Assembly (NCBI RefSeq): GCF_037572415.1 | Contig: NZ_JBBHLB010000001.1 | Coordinates: forward strand, 372,001-436,000 | Source: Flavonifractor porci | GTDB lineage: Bacteria > Bacillota > Clostridia > Oscillospirales > Oscillospiraceae | Length of the DNA: 64,000 nt | Reading direction: 5' to 3' | Shown: positions 32,394 to 38,983 of the stretch, piece after piece | Layout: each line of letters begins with the position of its first letter | How positions within the stretch are numbered: position 1 is the stretch's first letter | Program-made: the position numbers and the translations under genes | Notes under the pieces: generated by a model | What the model saw: only the letters and a program-made list of their open reading frames with translations | Told to the model about the DNA's origin: nothing | The model's database searches: none

Positions 32394-34103
32394 TTACAGC
32401 TGGTTGGCGAAATCCATGGGGACGTAGGTCAGGCCGTCCTTGGCATAGCAGTAGTGGGTCAGCTCGATGTCGTCGCCGCCCGCCACCTTGCAGGTGTAGC
32501 TCTCCAGGGTGAGAGTGTAGGTGGTGGTGCCCTTGGTGAGGGTGACGGTGCTGTCGGCGCCGTTCCAGGTGACGGTATAGCCCTTGGCCTCGGCCACCTC
32601 ACGCACCGGCACGTCGGCCAGGAAGGTTGTGGGAGTCTTGCCGGAGGCCAGGCCGGTGTTGTGCATCATGGTGGTGAGCAGCTTGGCGTACAGGTTATCG
32701 GACAGCTTCATCTCATGCTCGGCCATGTCAATGCCCAGCTGGGTGACGTAGGCGTCGCCGGCGGCCCGGCTCTCCTGGTACTTGGCCATGACGATGGGGG
32801 TCTGCTCCAGCATGGTCTGGTACATCAGGCCCTCCTGCAGCTTCCAGAAGTCCTTCACGCCCTGGCCGTACAGGGTACGGTCCTGCTCGGCGATGGTGCA
32901 GATGCGCTTGAACATCCAGAAAGCACCGGCGGGATCATAGGTGTCCCCGTCCACCTTGTAGGCATCGGCGGTGTCGGTGATGCCGGAGAAGAAGGGAATG
33001 AACACGGAGTGCTCGGCGTTGCCCAGGGCCAGCCAGTCGATGGAGGAGCAGTGGGCGGGCCACTCGGGGAAGGTCTGGAGGATATGGATCTGGGAGGAGC
33101 GCTCGGTGCCGATGACACGATTCTCCTCCTGGCCGGGCAGGGTCACATCCAGGGGGGTGTCCTCATAGCGGCTGCGGTAGATGTCCATGACGGTGAGGAC
33201 ATTCACCTTCTCATCGGGGCTGTAGAACAGCGGATAGAAGGTGTTGGTGTCGTACTCGCCCACCTGGGAGGGGGCCAGGATCTTCATGCCCATCCAGTTA
33301 CGCATATTGTTGTAGTCCTCGCGGGTATTGTTGGTGACGCTCTTGGCCAGATGGTAGAGCTCCCCCTCCTTCACCGCCAGACCCAGCTGGTCAATGAGGG
33401 CAAACAGGCCGTCGGAGTAGATGTAGCCATCCTCGGGGGTGGCCTTGGGGTCCACCAGGCCGATCATGTTCTGGTTGCCGAAGACCGCCACCTTGTCGTC
33501 GGGCATCTTCATGGCGCAGTACTGATGGCCGCCGTAGATCTCCACGATCCAGGCTTCCTTCTGGTCGGTGATCATGACGGTGTTGCCCTCTTCGGAGCCG
33601 TACTGGTCCACATAGCCCAGCAGCACGTCCACGGCCTCACGGGCGTTGGTGGACACGGCGGCCACGGAAGCGGCCAGAATGGCCTCACGCAGGCCGGGCT
33701 CCACGAAGGGGTCGGCCTTCTCCCAGGCCTCGCAGGTGGAGGTGGACACGGTGGCGGAAATGCTCACGCCGTACTCATTGGTGCAGGAGCCGGGGTACAT
33801 ACCGTCGTCGCCCCGGGTGTAGTCAGGCACATAGGTGTACTTGTAGGTGGTATCCGGCAGAGGGATCTTGAAGCCGGTGGCGGTGTCCTCGATGCAGCGG
33901 CCGGGCACGTTCTCCACCCGGGGCTGCACCCGGAACATCTTGTTGTAGTCGCCCTGGCCCTGATCCTCGCTGCGGGCGATGAGATAGGTCCCCTGATCGC
34001 TGACGTCCTTGCCCACATAGACGCCGGTGCAGGCCAGCGCGCTGGTGCTCAGCAGCACAGTGCCCGCCAGCGCCGCGGACAGGATGCGAAAGGACTTTTT
34101 CAT
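32394..34103 (-). CDS. Secreted C69-family dipeptidase (N-terminal nucleophile hydrolase)
   Basis: 569 residues. MKKSFRILSAALAGTVLLSTSALA is a signal peptide that ends exactly before CTGVYVGKDVS. Cleavage thus exposes the catalytic N-terminal cysteine of the PepD/U34 fold, and secretion and activation coincide. DQGTYLIARSEDQGQGDYNK and the EYGVSISATVSTSTCEAWEK region are typical of the family. The C-terminal third (from about 490) is an added small domain with a GADSTVTLTKGTTTYTLTLE repeat-like strand pattern. Longer open frame upstream is not used: ATG 34103 is the first after an AAGGAG. It releases amino acids from dipeptides outside the cell. Confidence 0.9.
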   Translation of the reverse strand: MKKSFRILSAALAGTVLLSTSALACTGVYVGKDVSDQGTYLIARSEDQGQGDYNKMFRVQPRVENVPGRCIEDTATGFKIPLPDTTYKYTYVPDYTRGDDGMYPGSCTNEYGVSISATVSTSTCEAWEKADPFVEPGLREAILAASVAAVSTNAREAVDVLLGYVDQYGSEEGNTVMITDQKEAWIVEIYGGHQYCAMKMPDDKVAVFGNQNMIGLVDPKATPEDGYIYSDGLFALIDQLGLAVKEGELYHLAKSVTNNTREDYNNMRNWMGMKILAPSQVGEYDTNTFYPLFYSPDEKVNVLTVMDIYRSRYEDTPLDVTLPGQEENRVIGTERSSQIHILQTFPEWPAHCSSIDWLALGNAEHSVFIPFFSGITDTADAYKVDGDTYDPAGAFWMFKRICTIAEQDRTLYGQGVKDFWKLQEGLMYQTMLEQTPIVMAKYQESRAAGDAYVTQLGIDMAEHEMKLSDNLYAKLLTTMMHNTGLASGKTPTTFLADVPVREVAEAKGYTVTWNGADSTVTLTKGTTTYTLTLESYTCKVAGGDDIELTHYCYAKDGLTYVPMDFANQL

Positions 34104-34203
34104 GGTCGTACACATCTCCTTATTTTGTGATTGTGGTACGGGGTCGCGGAAAAATGGCCTCCCTTCTCTCCAACGGATTCCGGATGTTTCCGGTCCTAAA
34201 CAA

Positions 34204-34232
34204 ATAGTTGCACAAAAGAAACGCTTTGTCAA
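34204..34232 (-). promoter_or_regulatory. Promoter of the C69 dipeptidase gene
   Basis: On the minus strand a perfect TTGACA (34232-34227), 17 bases, AACTAT (34209-34204). The -10 is weak. Confidence 0.5.
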
Positions 34233-34270
34233 CGCAGTTAATTGTAAACTCCTCCAGTTCGTGACAAAAA

Positions 34271-34306
34271 AGCGGGCGCTCCCACAAATTTTGTGAGAGC
34301 GCCCGC
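34271..34306 (-). terminator. Terminator after fprA
   Basis: GCGGGCGCTC / GAGCGCCCGC with an inner CACAAA/TTTGTG pairing, then TTTTTT on the minus strand. Confidence 0.85.
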
Positions 34307-34312
34307 TAGGGC

Positions 34313-35524
34313 TTACTGCATGGACTCCACAATGGCGTCGGCCAGGGCTTCCAGTTCAGCGGCCTTGTCGGCCAGGAGGGCGGAGGCGATGGACAGCCGG
34401 TCATTGAGAACGGTCATGTTCTTCAGCTCCTCATCCACGAACTTCTGCATCAGGTCGCCGGATTTGGGGGCCCAGGAACCGTTTTCCACGATGGCGAAGG
34501 TGCGGTTCTGGAGGTTGAGCCCCTTCAGGTGCATGAGATAGTCGTGCATCACGGGGTAGATGCCCAGGTTATAGGTGACGCTGGCCAGCACGATGTGGCT
34601 CAGCCGGAAGGACTCGCTGACCAGGTAGGACACATGGGTGTTGGACACGTCGTACACCCACACGTTGGTGACGCCCTTCTCGCACAGCCTGGCGGCCAGG
34701 GCCTGGGCGGCGGCCTCGGTGTTGCCGTACATGGAGGCGTAGGCGATCATGACGCCCTTCTCCTCCGGCTCGTAGCGGCTCCACTTGTCGTACTTGTCGA
34801 TGAAGTAGCCCAGGTCCTTCCGCCATACGGGACCATGGAGGGGGCAGATGTACTTGATCTGGTCCAGAATGCCGCCGGCCTTCTTCAGCAGCAGCTGGAT
34901 GTGGGGGCCGTACTTGCCCACGATGTTGGTGAGGTAACGGCGGGCGTCGTCGATCCAGTCCCGGTCAAAGTTGACCTCGTCGGCGAACAGCTTGCCATCC
35001 AGGGCGCCGAAGGAACCGAAGGCGTCGGCGGAAAAGAGCACGCCGTTGGTGGTGTCGAAGGTGACCATGGCCTCGGGCCAGTGGACCATGGGGGCGGCCA
35101 CGAAGGTGACGGTGTGCTTGCCGAAGGTCTGGGTGTCCCCCTCCTTCACCTCGATGAGCTCATGGCCGTCGATCTGGAAGCCGAACTGGCGCATGAAGAG
35201 GAAGGACTTCTCGGTGGAGATCACCTTCACATCGGGCCAGCGCAGCAGGATCTCCTCGATGGAGGCTCCGTGGTCAGGCTCCATGTGGTTGATGACCAGG
35301 TAGTCCAGGGGCCGCTCCCCCAGCAGATGCTCCACGTTCTCCAGCAGCTGGCGGCAGGCGGACCAGTCCACGGTGTCGAAGAGGACGGTCTTTTCGTCCA
35401 GCAGCAGATAGGCGTTGTAGCTGACGCCCCGGGGAATGGGATGGATGTTTTCAAACAGGTGGAGCCGGTGGTCGTTGGCCCCCACCCAGTACAGATCTTC
35501 CGTCACATTGCGGACACAATACAT
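34313..35524 (-). CDS. fprA: FprA-type flavodiiron protein
   Basis: A 403-residue A-type flavoprotein. The metallo-beta-lactamase-like di-iron domain (residues 1-245) has INHMEPDHGASIEEIL with the HxExDH iron ligands, MVHWPEAMVTFD (His), FSADAFGSFGAL (Asp) and CPLHGPVWR (His). The flavodoxin domain (about 255-400) starts IAYASMYGNTEAAAQALA and binds FMN. Such enzymes reduce O2 to water (or NO to N2O) with electrons from rubredoxin and protect anaerobes. It follows the acyl-CoA dehydrogenase/rubredoxin fusion by 19 bases, so the rubredoxin domain is a likely direct donor. Confidence 0.95.
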   Translation of the reverse strand: MYCVRNVTEDLYWVGANDHRLHLFENIHPIPRGVSYNAYLLLDEKTVLFDTVDWSACRQLLENVEHLLGERPLDYLVINHMEPDHGASIEEILLRWPDVKVISTEKSFLFMRQFGFQIDGHELIEVKEGDTQTFGKHTVTFVAAPMVHWPEAMVTFDTTNGVLFSADAFGSFGALDGKLFADEVNFDRDWIDDARRYLTNIVGKYGPHIQLLLKKAGGILDQIKYICPLHGPVWRKDLGYFIDKYDKWSRYEPEEKGVMIAYASMYGNTEAAAQALAARLCEKGVTNVWVYDVSNTHVSYLVSESFRLSHIVLASVTYNLGIYPVMHDYLMHLKGLNLQNRTFAIVENGSWAPKSGDLMQKFVDEELKNMTVLNDRLSIASALLADKAAELEALADAIVESMQ

Positions 35525-35543
35525 GGTATTCCCTCCTTCTTAC

Positions 35544-37454
35544 TCAGGCTTCAATGAACATGTCTTTCTTTTCCGCGCACTCGGGGCACACCCACTCCTC
35601 GGGCAGGTTTTCAAACAGGGTGCCGGGAGCCACCTCGGCGTCGGGGTCGCCCAGCTCGGGCACGTACTCGTAGCCGCAGCCGCCGCAGACGTACCGCTTG
35701 CCGATGGGCTCGGGCTTGGGAGGCGCAGGGCGCTTCATCTTCACCATGGGAGGCGCGGGCTGCTTCTCCCCGGTGTCCAGGGCGGCGGCCAGCAGGGGCA
35801 GGATCTCGTTGACATCGCCCACAATGCCGTAGTCGCAGTTCTTGAAGATGGGGGCGTTGCCGTTCTTGTTGATGGCCACGATGGTGGAGGCGTCCTTGAT
35901 GCCCTTCAGGTGCTGGATGGCGCCGGAGATGCCGCAGGCGATGTACAGGTTGCCCTTGAACTTCTGGCCGGACATACCCACATACCGGTCCAGGGGCACA
36001 TACTTCAGGGTCTCGGCCACCGGGCGGGAGGAGCCAATGGCGGCGCCGGCGGCGCGGGCCAGGTTCTCAATGAGCTTCATGTTCTTCTTGTCCCCGATGC
36101 CCTGACCGGCGGATACCACACGCTCGGCCTGGCTGATGGGAGTATCCATGGGGATGCCCACGGTAAAGTCATGGCCGTCCTTCTTCAGGTGCTCCACCAG
36201 AGCATTGACCTGGTCGGCGGCACTCCCCTCCTTCAGCAGGATGCGCTTGCGCACGCCGGTGACGGGCGCGGGCTTCTTGGGCCGGCTGGAGGAGCCACCC
36301 TCGCTCTTGGGGGGCTTGCCCATGATGGCGGCGGAGATGACCACCCGCTGGATCTCGTTGGTGCCCTCGTAGATGGTGGTGATCTTGGCGTCCCGGTACA
36401 TCCGCTCCACGTCCATACCCTTGAGGAAACCGGTGCCGCCGAAGATCTGGACGGCGTCGTTGGTGACCTCCAGGGCAATGTCGGAGGCATACATCTTGGC
36501 CATGGCGGACTCGGTGCCGTAGGGCTCATGATGTTCCTTCAGGTCGGCGGCAGAGTAGACCAGCAGCCGGGCGCAGCGGAGTTTGGTGGCCATGTCGGCC
36601 AGCTTGAAGCCGATGGACTGGTTGAAGCCGATGGGCTTGCCGAACTGGACCCGCTCCTTGGCGTACTCCACGGCGGCCTCATAGGCCCCCTGGGCGATGC
36701 CCAGGGCCTGAGCCGCGATGCCGATGCGCCCGCCGTCCAGGGTGGACATGGCGATCTTGAAGCCCTGGCCCTCCTTGCCCAGCAGGTTCTCCTTGGGCAC
36801 CTTCACATCGTTGAAGATCAGCTCGGCGGTGGAGGAGGAACGAATGCCCATCTTGTCGTAGTGATCGCCGAAGGTGAAGCCCTCCCAGCCCTTCTCCACG
36901 ATGAAGGCGGAAATGCCCCGGGTGCCGATGTCGGGGGTGGTCACCGCAAAGACTACATAGGTGTCCGCTTTAGGAGCGTTGGTGATGAAGATCTTTCCGC
37001 CGTTGAGGAGCCAGTGGTCCCCCTTGTCCACAGCGGTGGTCTCGGTGCCGCCGGCGTCGGAACCGGCATTGGGCTCGGTGAGGCCGAAAGCGCCGATCTT
37101 CTCACCCTTGGCCAGAGGCACCAGATACTTCTGCTTCTGCTCCTCGGTGCCGTAGGCGAAGATGGGCCAGGAGCCCAGGGACACATGGGCCGACAGGATA
37201 ACGCCGGTGCCGCCGTCCACCCGGGACAGCTCCTCTACCGCAATGGCGTAACTCAGGGCGTCCAATCCTGCGCCGCCGTACTCCTTGGGATAAGGGATGC
37301 CCATCAGCCCCAGCTTCCCCAGCTTTTTGATGGCCTCATCGGGGAACAGATTCTCCTTGTCCATCAGGAATGCCTGGGGTTTCACCTCCGCCTCGGCGAA
37401 GGCCCGGATCTGGGCCCGCAGGGCCTCGTGTTGCTCCGTGGTCTTGAACAGCAT
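35544..37454 (-). CDS. Acyl-CoA dehydrogenase / ETF-alpha / rubredoxin three-domain fusion
   Basis: 636 residues. (1) Residues 1-378: acyl-CoA dehydrogenase with FGLTEPNAGSDAGGTETTAV, the MGIRSSSTAELIFNDVKVP loop, and the catalytic Glu in ITTIYEGTNEIQRVVI. (2) About 395-555: C-terminal FAD-binding part of ETF-alpha, with AAGAAIGSSRPVAET, GISGAIQHLKG and DYGIVGDVNEILP. (3) 585-636: rubredoxin with YVCGGCGYEY and WVCPECAEKKD, four Cys for one iron. Electrons taken from acyl-CoA can therefore pass flavin to flavin to iron within one chain, then to FprA encoded next. There is no ETF-beta gene in the window. The frame is unbroken across all joints. Start ATG 37454 behind AAGGAGG. Direction (oxidation or enoyl-CoA reduction) is not known. 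Confidence 0.9.
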   Translation of the reverse strand: MLFKTTEQHEALRAQIRAFAEAEVKPQAFLMDKENLFPDEAIKKLGKLGLMGIPYPKEYGGAGLDALSYAIAVEELSRVDGGTGVILSAHVSLGSWPIFAYGTEEQKQKYLVPLAKGEKIGAFGLTEPNAGSDAGGTETTAVDKGDHWLLNGGKIFITNAPKADTYVVFAVTTPDIGTRGISAFIVEKGWEGFTFGDHYDKMGIRSSSTAELIFNDVKVPKENLLGKEGQGFKIAMSTLDGGRIGIAAQALGIAQGAYEAAVEYAKERVQFGKPIGFNQSIGFKLADMATKLRCARLLVYSAADLKEHHEPYGTESAMAKMYASDIALEVTNDAVQIFGGTGFLKGMDVERMYRDAKITTIYEGTNEIQRVVISAAIMGKPPKSEGGSSSRPKKPAPVTGVRKRILLKEGSAADQVNALVEHLKKDGHDFTVGIPMDTPISQAERVVSAGQGIGDKKNMKLIENLARAAGAAIGSSRPVAETLKYVPLDRYVGMSGQKFKGNLYIACGISGAIQHLKGIKDASTIVAINKNGNAPIFKNCDYGIVGDVNEILPLLAAALDTGEKQPAPPMVKMKRPAPPKPEPIGKRYVCGGCGYEYVPELGDPDAEVAPGTLFENLPEEWVCPECAEKKDMFIEA

Positions 37455-37485
37455 GGTGTCGTCCTCCTTGTCTTTATTTTAAATC

Positions 37486-37504
37486 AATAATAAGAATCAT
37501 TATT
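37486..37504. promoter_or_regulatory. Fur/PerR-like box ahead of the acyl-CoA dehydrogenase fusion
   Basis: An A/T dyad AATAATAAGAATCATTATT. By eye its complement matches the 19-base Fur box in 14 of 19 positions. It lies just downstream of the -10, where binding would repress. An iron or peroxide signal would fit an iron-rich O2-reducing unit. Confidence 0.45.
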
Positions 37505-37513
37505 TGTGAGGCA

Positions 37514-37542
37514 ATCCTAACACAGTAAACACTGTATGTCAA
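37514..37542 (-). promoter_or_regulatory. Promoter of the acyl-CoA dehydrogenase fusion-fprA operon with spacer dyad
   Basis: On the minus strand TTGACA (37542-37537), 17 bases, TAGGAT (37519-37514). The spacer contains a perfect ACAGT-AAAC-ACTGT dyad (37522-37535), a likely repressor site. Confidence 0.72.
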
Positions 37543-37598
37543 TAGGAATTATGGTATTTTGACAAAATTTTTCCCATATGAGAACCAGGAATTAGGAG

Positions 37599-37641
37599 AA
37601 CAGACAGCGCGTCCCACACTAAATGGGACGCGCTGTCTGTT
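37599..37641 (-). terminator. Terminator after the ferredoxin-NapH-ArsR operon
   Basis: AACAGACAGCGCGTCCCA / TGGGACGCGCTGTCTGTT, an 18-base perfect stem reaching the arsR stop codon. Confidence 0.85.
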
Positions 37642-37937
37642 CATTGGGCGCAATATTGTTCTTTCAGCACTGCCATCAGGGCCTGAAGGCGGCTGTCTTT
37701 GATGGAATAGGTGACGAACTGTCCGTGCTTCTCCCCCTGGACCAGTCCCCCATCCTTCAGCTTGTGCAGGTGCTGGGACAGGGCGGGGCCGGTGATGTTG
37801 GGCACGCTCTCCCCCAGCTCCCCTACGGTTTTAGGTCCGTCCAGCAGAGCGCACAGGATGAGCAGCCGATTCTCGTTGGCCATCTGGGCCATCAGCGAAG
37901 CGATGGTTTGGGCCTTTTCCCGCAGTTGTTCGTCCAT
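37641..37937 (-). CDS. ArsR-family winged-helix repressor
   Basis: 98 residues. ANENRLLILCALLDGPKTVG, ELGESVPNITGPALSQHLHK and LKDGGLVQGEKHGQFVTYSI form the ArsR-type DNA-binding domain. A single cysteine sits in the first DNA-domain helix (LLILCALL) and another near the C-terminus (EQYCAQ), so the classical CxC metal site is absent. It may sense thiol, sulfide or redox rather than arsenite. Start ATG 37937 behind GGAGGTGAGCAT. Last gene of its operon, with an AT-rich dyad at the operon promoter as the likely binding site. Confidence 0.85.
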   Translation of the reverse strand: MDEQLREKAQTIASLMAQMANENRLLILCALLDGPKTVGELGESVPNITGPALSQHLHKLKDGGLVQGEKHGQFVTYSIKDSRLQALMAVLKEQYCAQ

Positions 37938-37941
37938 ATGC

Positions 37942-38562
37942 TCACCTCCGGCAGCCGGAGCAGGAGGCGCAGCCTTCCGCCGGAGCCTTGCCCGCACGCA
38001 GGGTGCAGATCAGCTGGGTCATGGTGCCCATGGGGCAGAATACGCACCAGGTCCGGGGCTTAAACAATACCATGACAATGAGGCCGATGAGGGTAGAGGT
38101 GAGCATGATGGAGTAGAACCCGAAAGCGAACTGGGCCACCCAGGGGGCAAAAAGGGTACCGTGATAGGCCCAGTGCCAAGGCACCTGGAAGGTCCAGAAC
38201 AGCTTGACGAACGCTCCAATGTCTTTGGCGCCCACCCCTACCAGGTAGGTGGTAAAGAGCATCTGGAAGAACATGAGGAAGAAAAAGATGAGAAAGCCGT
38301 ACCGGAATGCTTTGGTCCGCATCCACCGGGGAGTGGGCTTGTTCCGGGACAGCTTTAGCCGCCCACCCAGCAGGGACAGGAACTGGCCCCTGTCGCAGTA
38401 GCGGTTGCAGTACAGCTTGCTGCCGCCGAAGATGGCGATGAGCAGGGGCAGACAGAAGAAGATCATGCCCAGCCAGGCAAAGAGGATATTGAAGAACCCC
38501 AGTCCCAGATAGATGGGGGTGACGATCCACAGATAGTCGTACCAGTGCTTTTTCTGGTTCAT
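37942..38562 (-). CDS. NapH/CcoG-like membrane iron-sulfur protein
   Basis: 206 residues with four or five membrane helices (YLWIVTPIYLGLGFFNILFA; MIFFCLPLLIAIFG; YGFLIFFFLMFFQMLF; FYSIMLTSTLIGLIVMVLF). Two membrane-edge cysteine motifs, LYCNRYCDRGQFL and WCVFCPMGTMTQLIC, are the mark of the NapH/NosR/RdxA group that passes electrons between quinol or ferredoxin and outside acceptors. A final EGCASCSGCRR adds four cysteines. It overlaps the small ferredoxin gene by four bases; together they resemble a minimal membrane electron-transfer pair. The acceptor is unknown. Confidence 0.8.
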   Translation of the reverse strand: MNQKKHWYDYLWIVTPIYLGLGFFNILFAWLGMIFFCLPLLIAIFGGSKLYCNRYCDRGQFLSLLGGRLKLSRNKPTPRWMRTKAFRYGFLIFFFLMFFQMLFTTYLVGVGAKDIGAFVKLFWTFQVPWHWAYHGTLFAPWVAQFAFGFYSIMLTSTLIGLIVMVLFKPRTWCVFCPMGTMTQLICTLRAGKAPAEGCASCSGCRR

Positions 38563-38762
38563 GCGCCCACCTCCCGGTCCCGCAGTTCAATGGTGCCCGC
38601 CGGGCACTCTTTGGCACACTTGCCGCAGCCCACGCACTTTTCCCAGTCCACCCGGGCAGTCACGCCCCGCCAGATGGAAATGGCCGACAAGGGACACACC
38701 TTCACACAGCAGCCGCAGGATACACAGTGCTTCCCCACAGCGGCATAACGCTTTGACGCCAT
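38559..38762 (-). CDS. Small 2[4Fe-4S] ferredoxin
   Basis: 67 residues with two CxxCxxCxxxC clusters: KHCVSCGCCVKVCPLSA and EKCVGCGKCAKECPAGT. It carries low-potential electrons and is encoded first in an operon with the NapH-like protein and an ArsR regulator. Start ATG 38762 behind AGGAGG. Confidence 0.92.
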   Translation of the reverse strand: MASKRYAAVGKHCVSCGCCVKVCPLSAISIWRGVTARVDWEKCVGCGKCAKECPAGTIELRDREVGA

Positions 38763-38776
38763 AGATCGTCCTCCTG

Positions 38777-38830
38777 ATAATTAAGTAATTAAGCAATTAC
38801 TAATATAACAAAACCAAGCGCAAAATGCAA
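38777..38830 (-). promoter_or_regulatory. Promoter and AT-rich operator of the ferredoxin-NapH-ArsR operon
   Basis: On the minus strand TTGCAT (38830-38825), 17 bases, TATATT (38807-38802). Immediately downstream, 38801-38777 reads TAATTGC, TTAATTAC, TTAATTA, a repeated dyad of the ArsR-operator kind. Confidence 0.65.
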
Positions 38831-38851
38831 GAGGAAATCAACGTCAACTCC

Positions 38852-38878
38852 GTAGGGGCGACCTTTATAGTCGCCCGC
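38852..38878 (+). repeat. Dispersed repeat, family B
   Basis: GTAGGGGCGACC, TTTATA, GTCGCCCGC hairpin; almost identical to 62208-62234. Confidence 0.75.
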
Positions 38879-38897
38879 GTGACCCGGGCGGCAGACG

Positions 38898-38924
38898 GCG
38901 GGCGGGGATGAACCCCGCCCCTAC
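38898..38924 (-). repeat. Dispersed repeat, family B (opposed copy)
   Basis: On the minus strand GTAGGGGCGGGG, TTCAT, CCCCGCCCGC. Head to head with the previous copy, so the two make a larger palindrome. The 220-base gap 38763-38983 holds only the promoter, these repeats and a terminator. Confidence 0.75.
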
Positions 38925-38949
38925 GCCTGCTTCCGGCCGCCTCCCCATG

Positions 38950-38976
38950 AAAATGGCCGCCAAATGGCGGCCATTT
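38950..38976 (-). terminator. Terminator after sipL
   Basis: AAATGGCCGCC / GGCGGCCATTT with an AAAT loop, the same palindrome as at 3405-3436. Confidence 0.8.
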
Positions 38977-38983
38977 TCCCGGC

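Noticed and set aside
35544..37454. The three-domain protein as an assembly artefact of separate genes
   Set aside because: No internal ribosome site or stop occurs at the joints, and the linkers are Pro/Lys-rich as in natural fusions.
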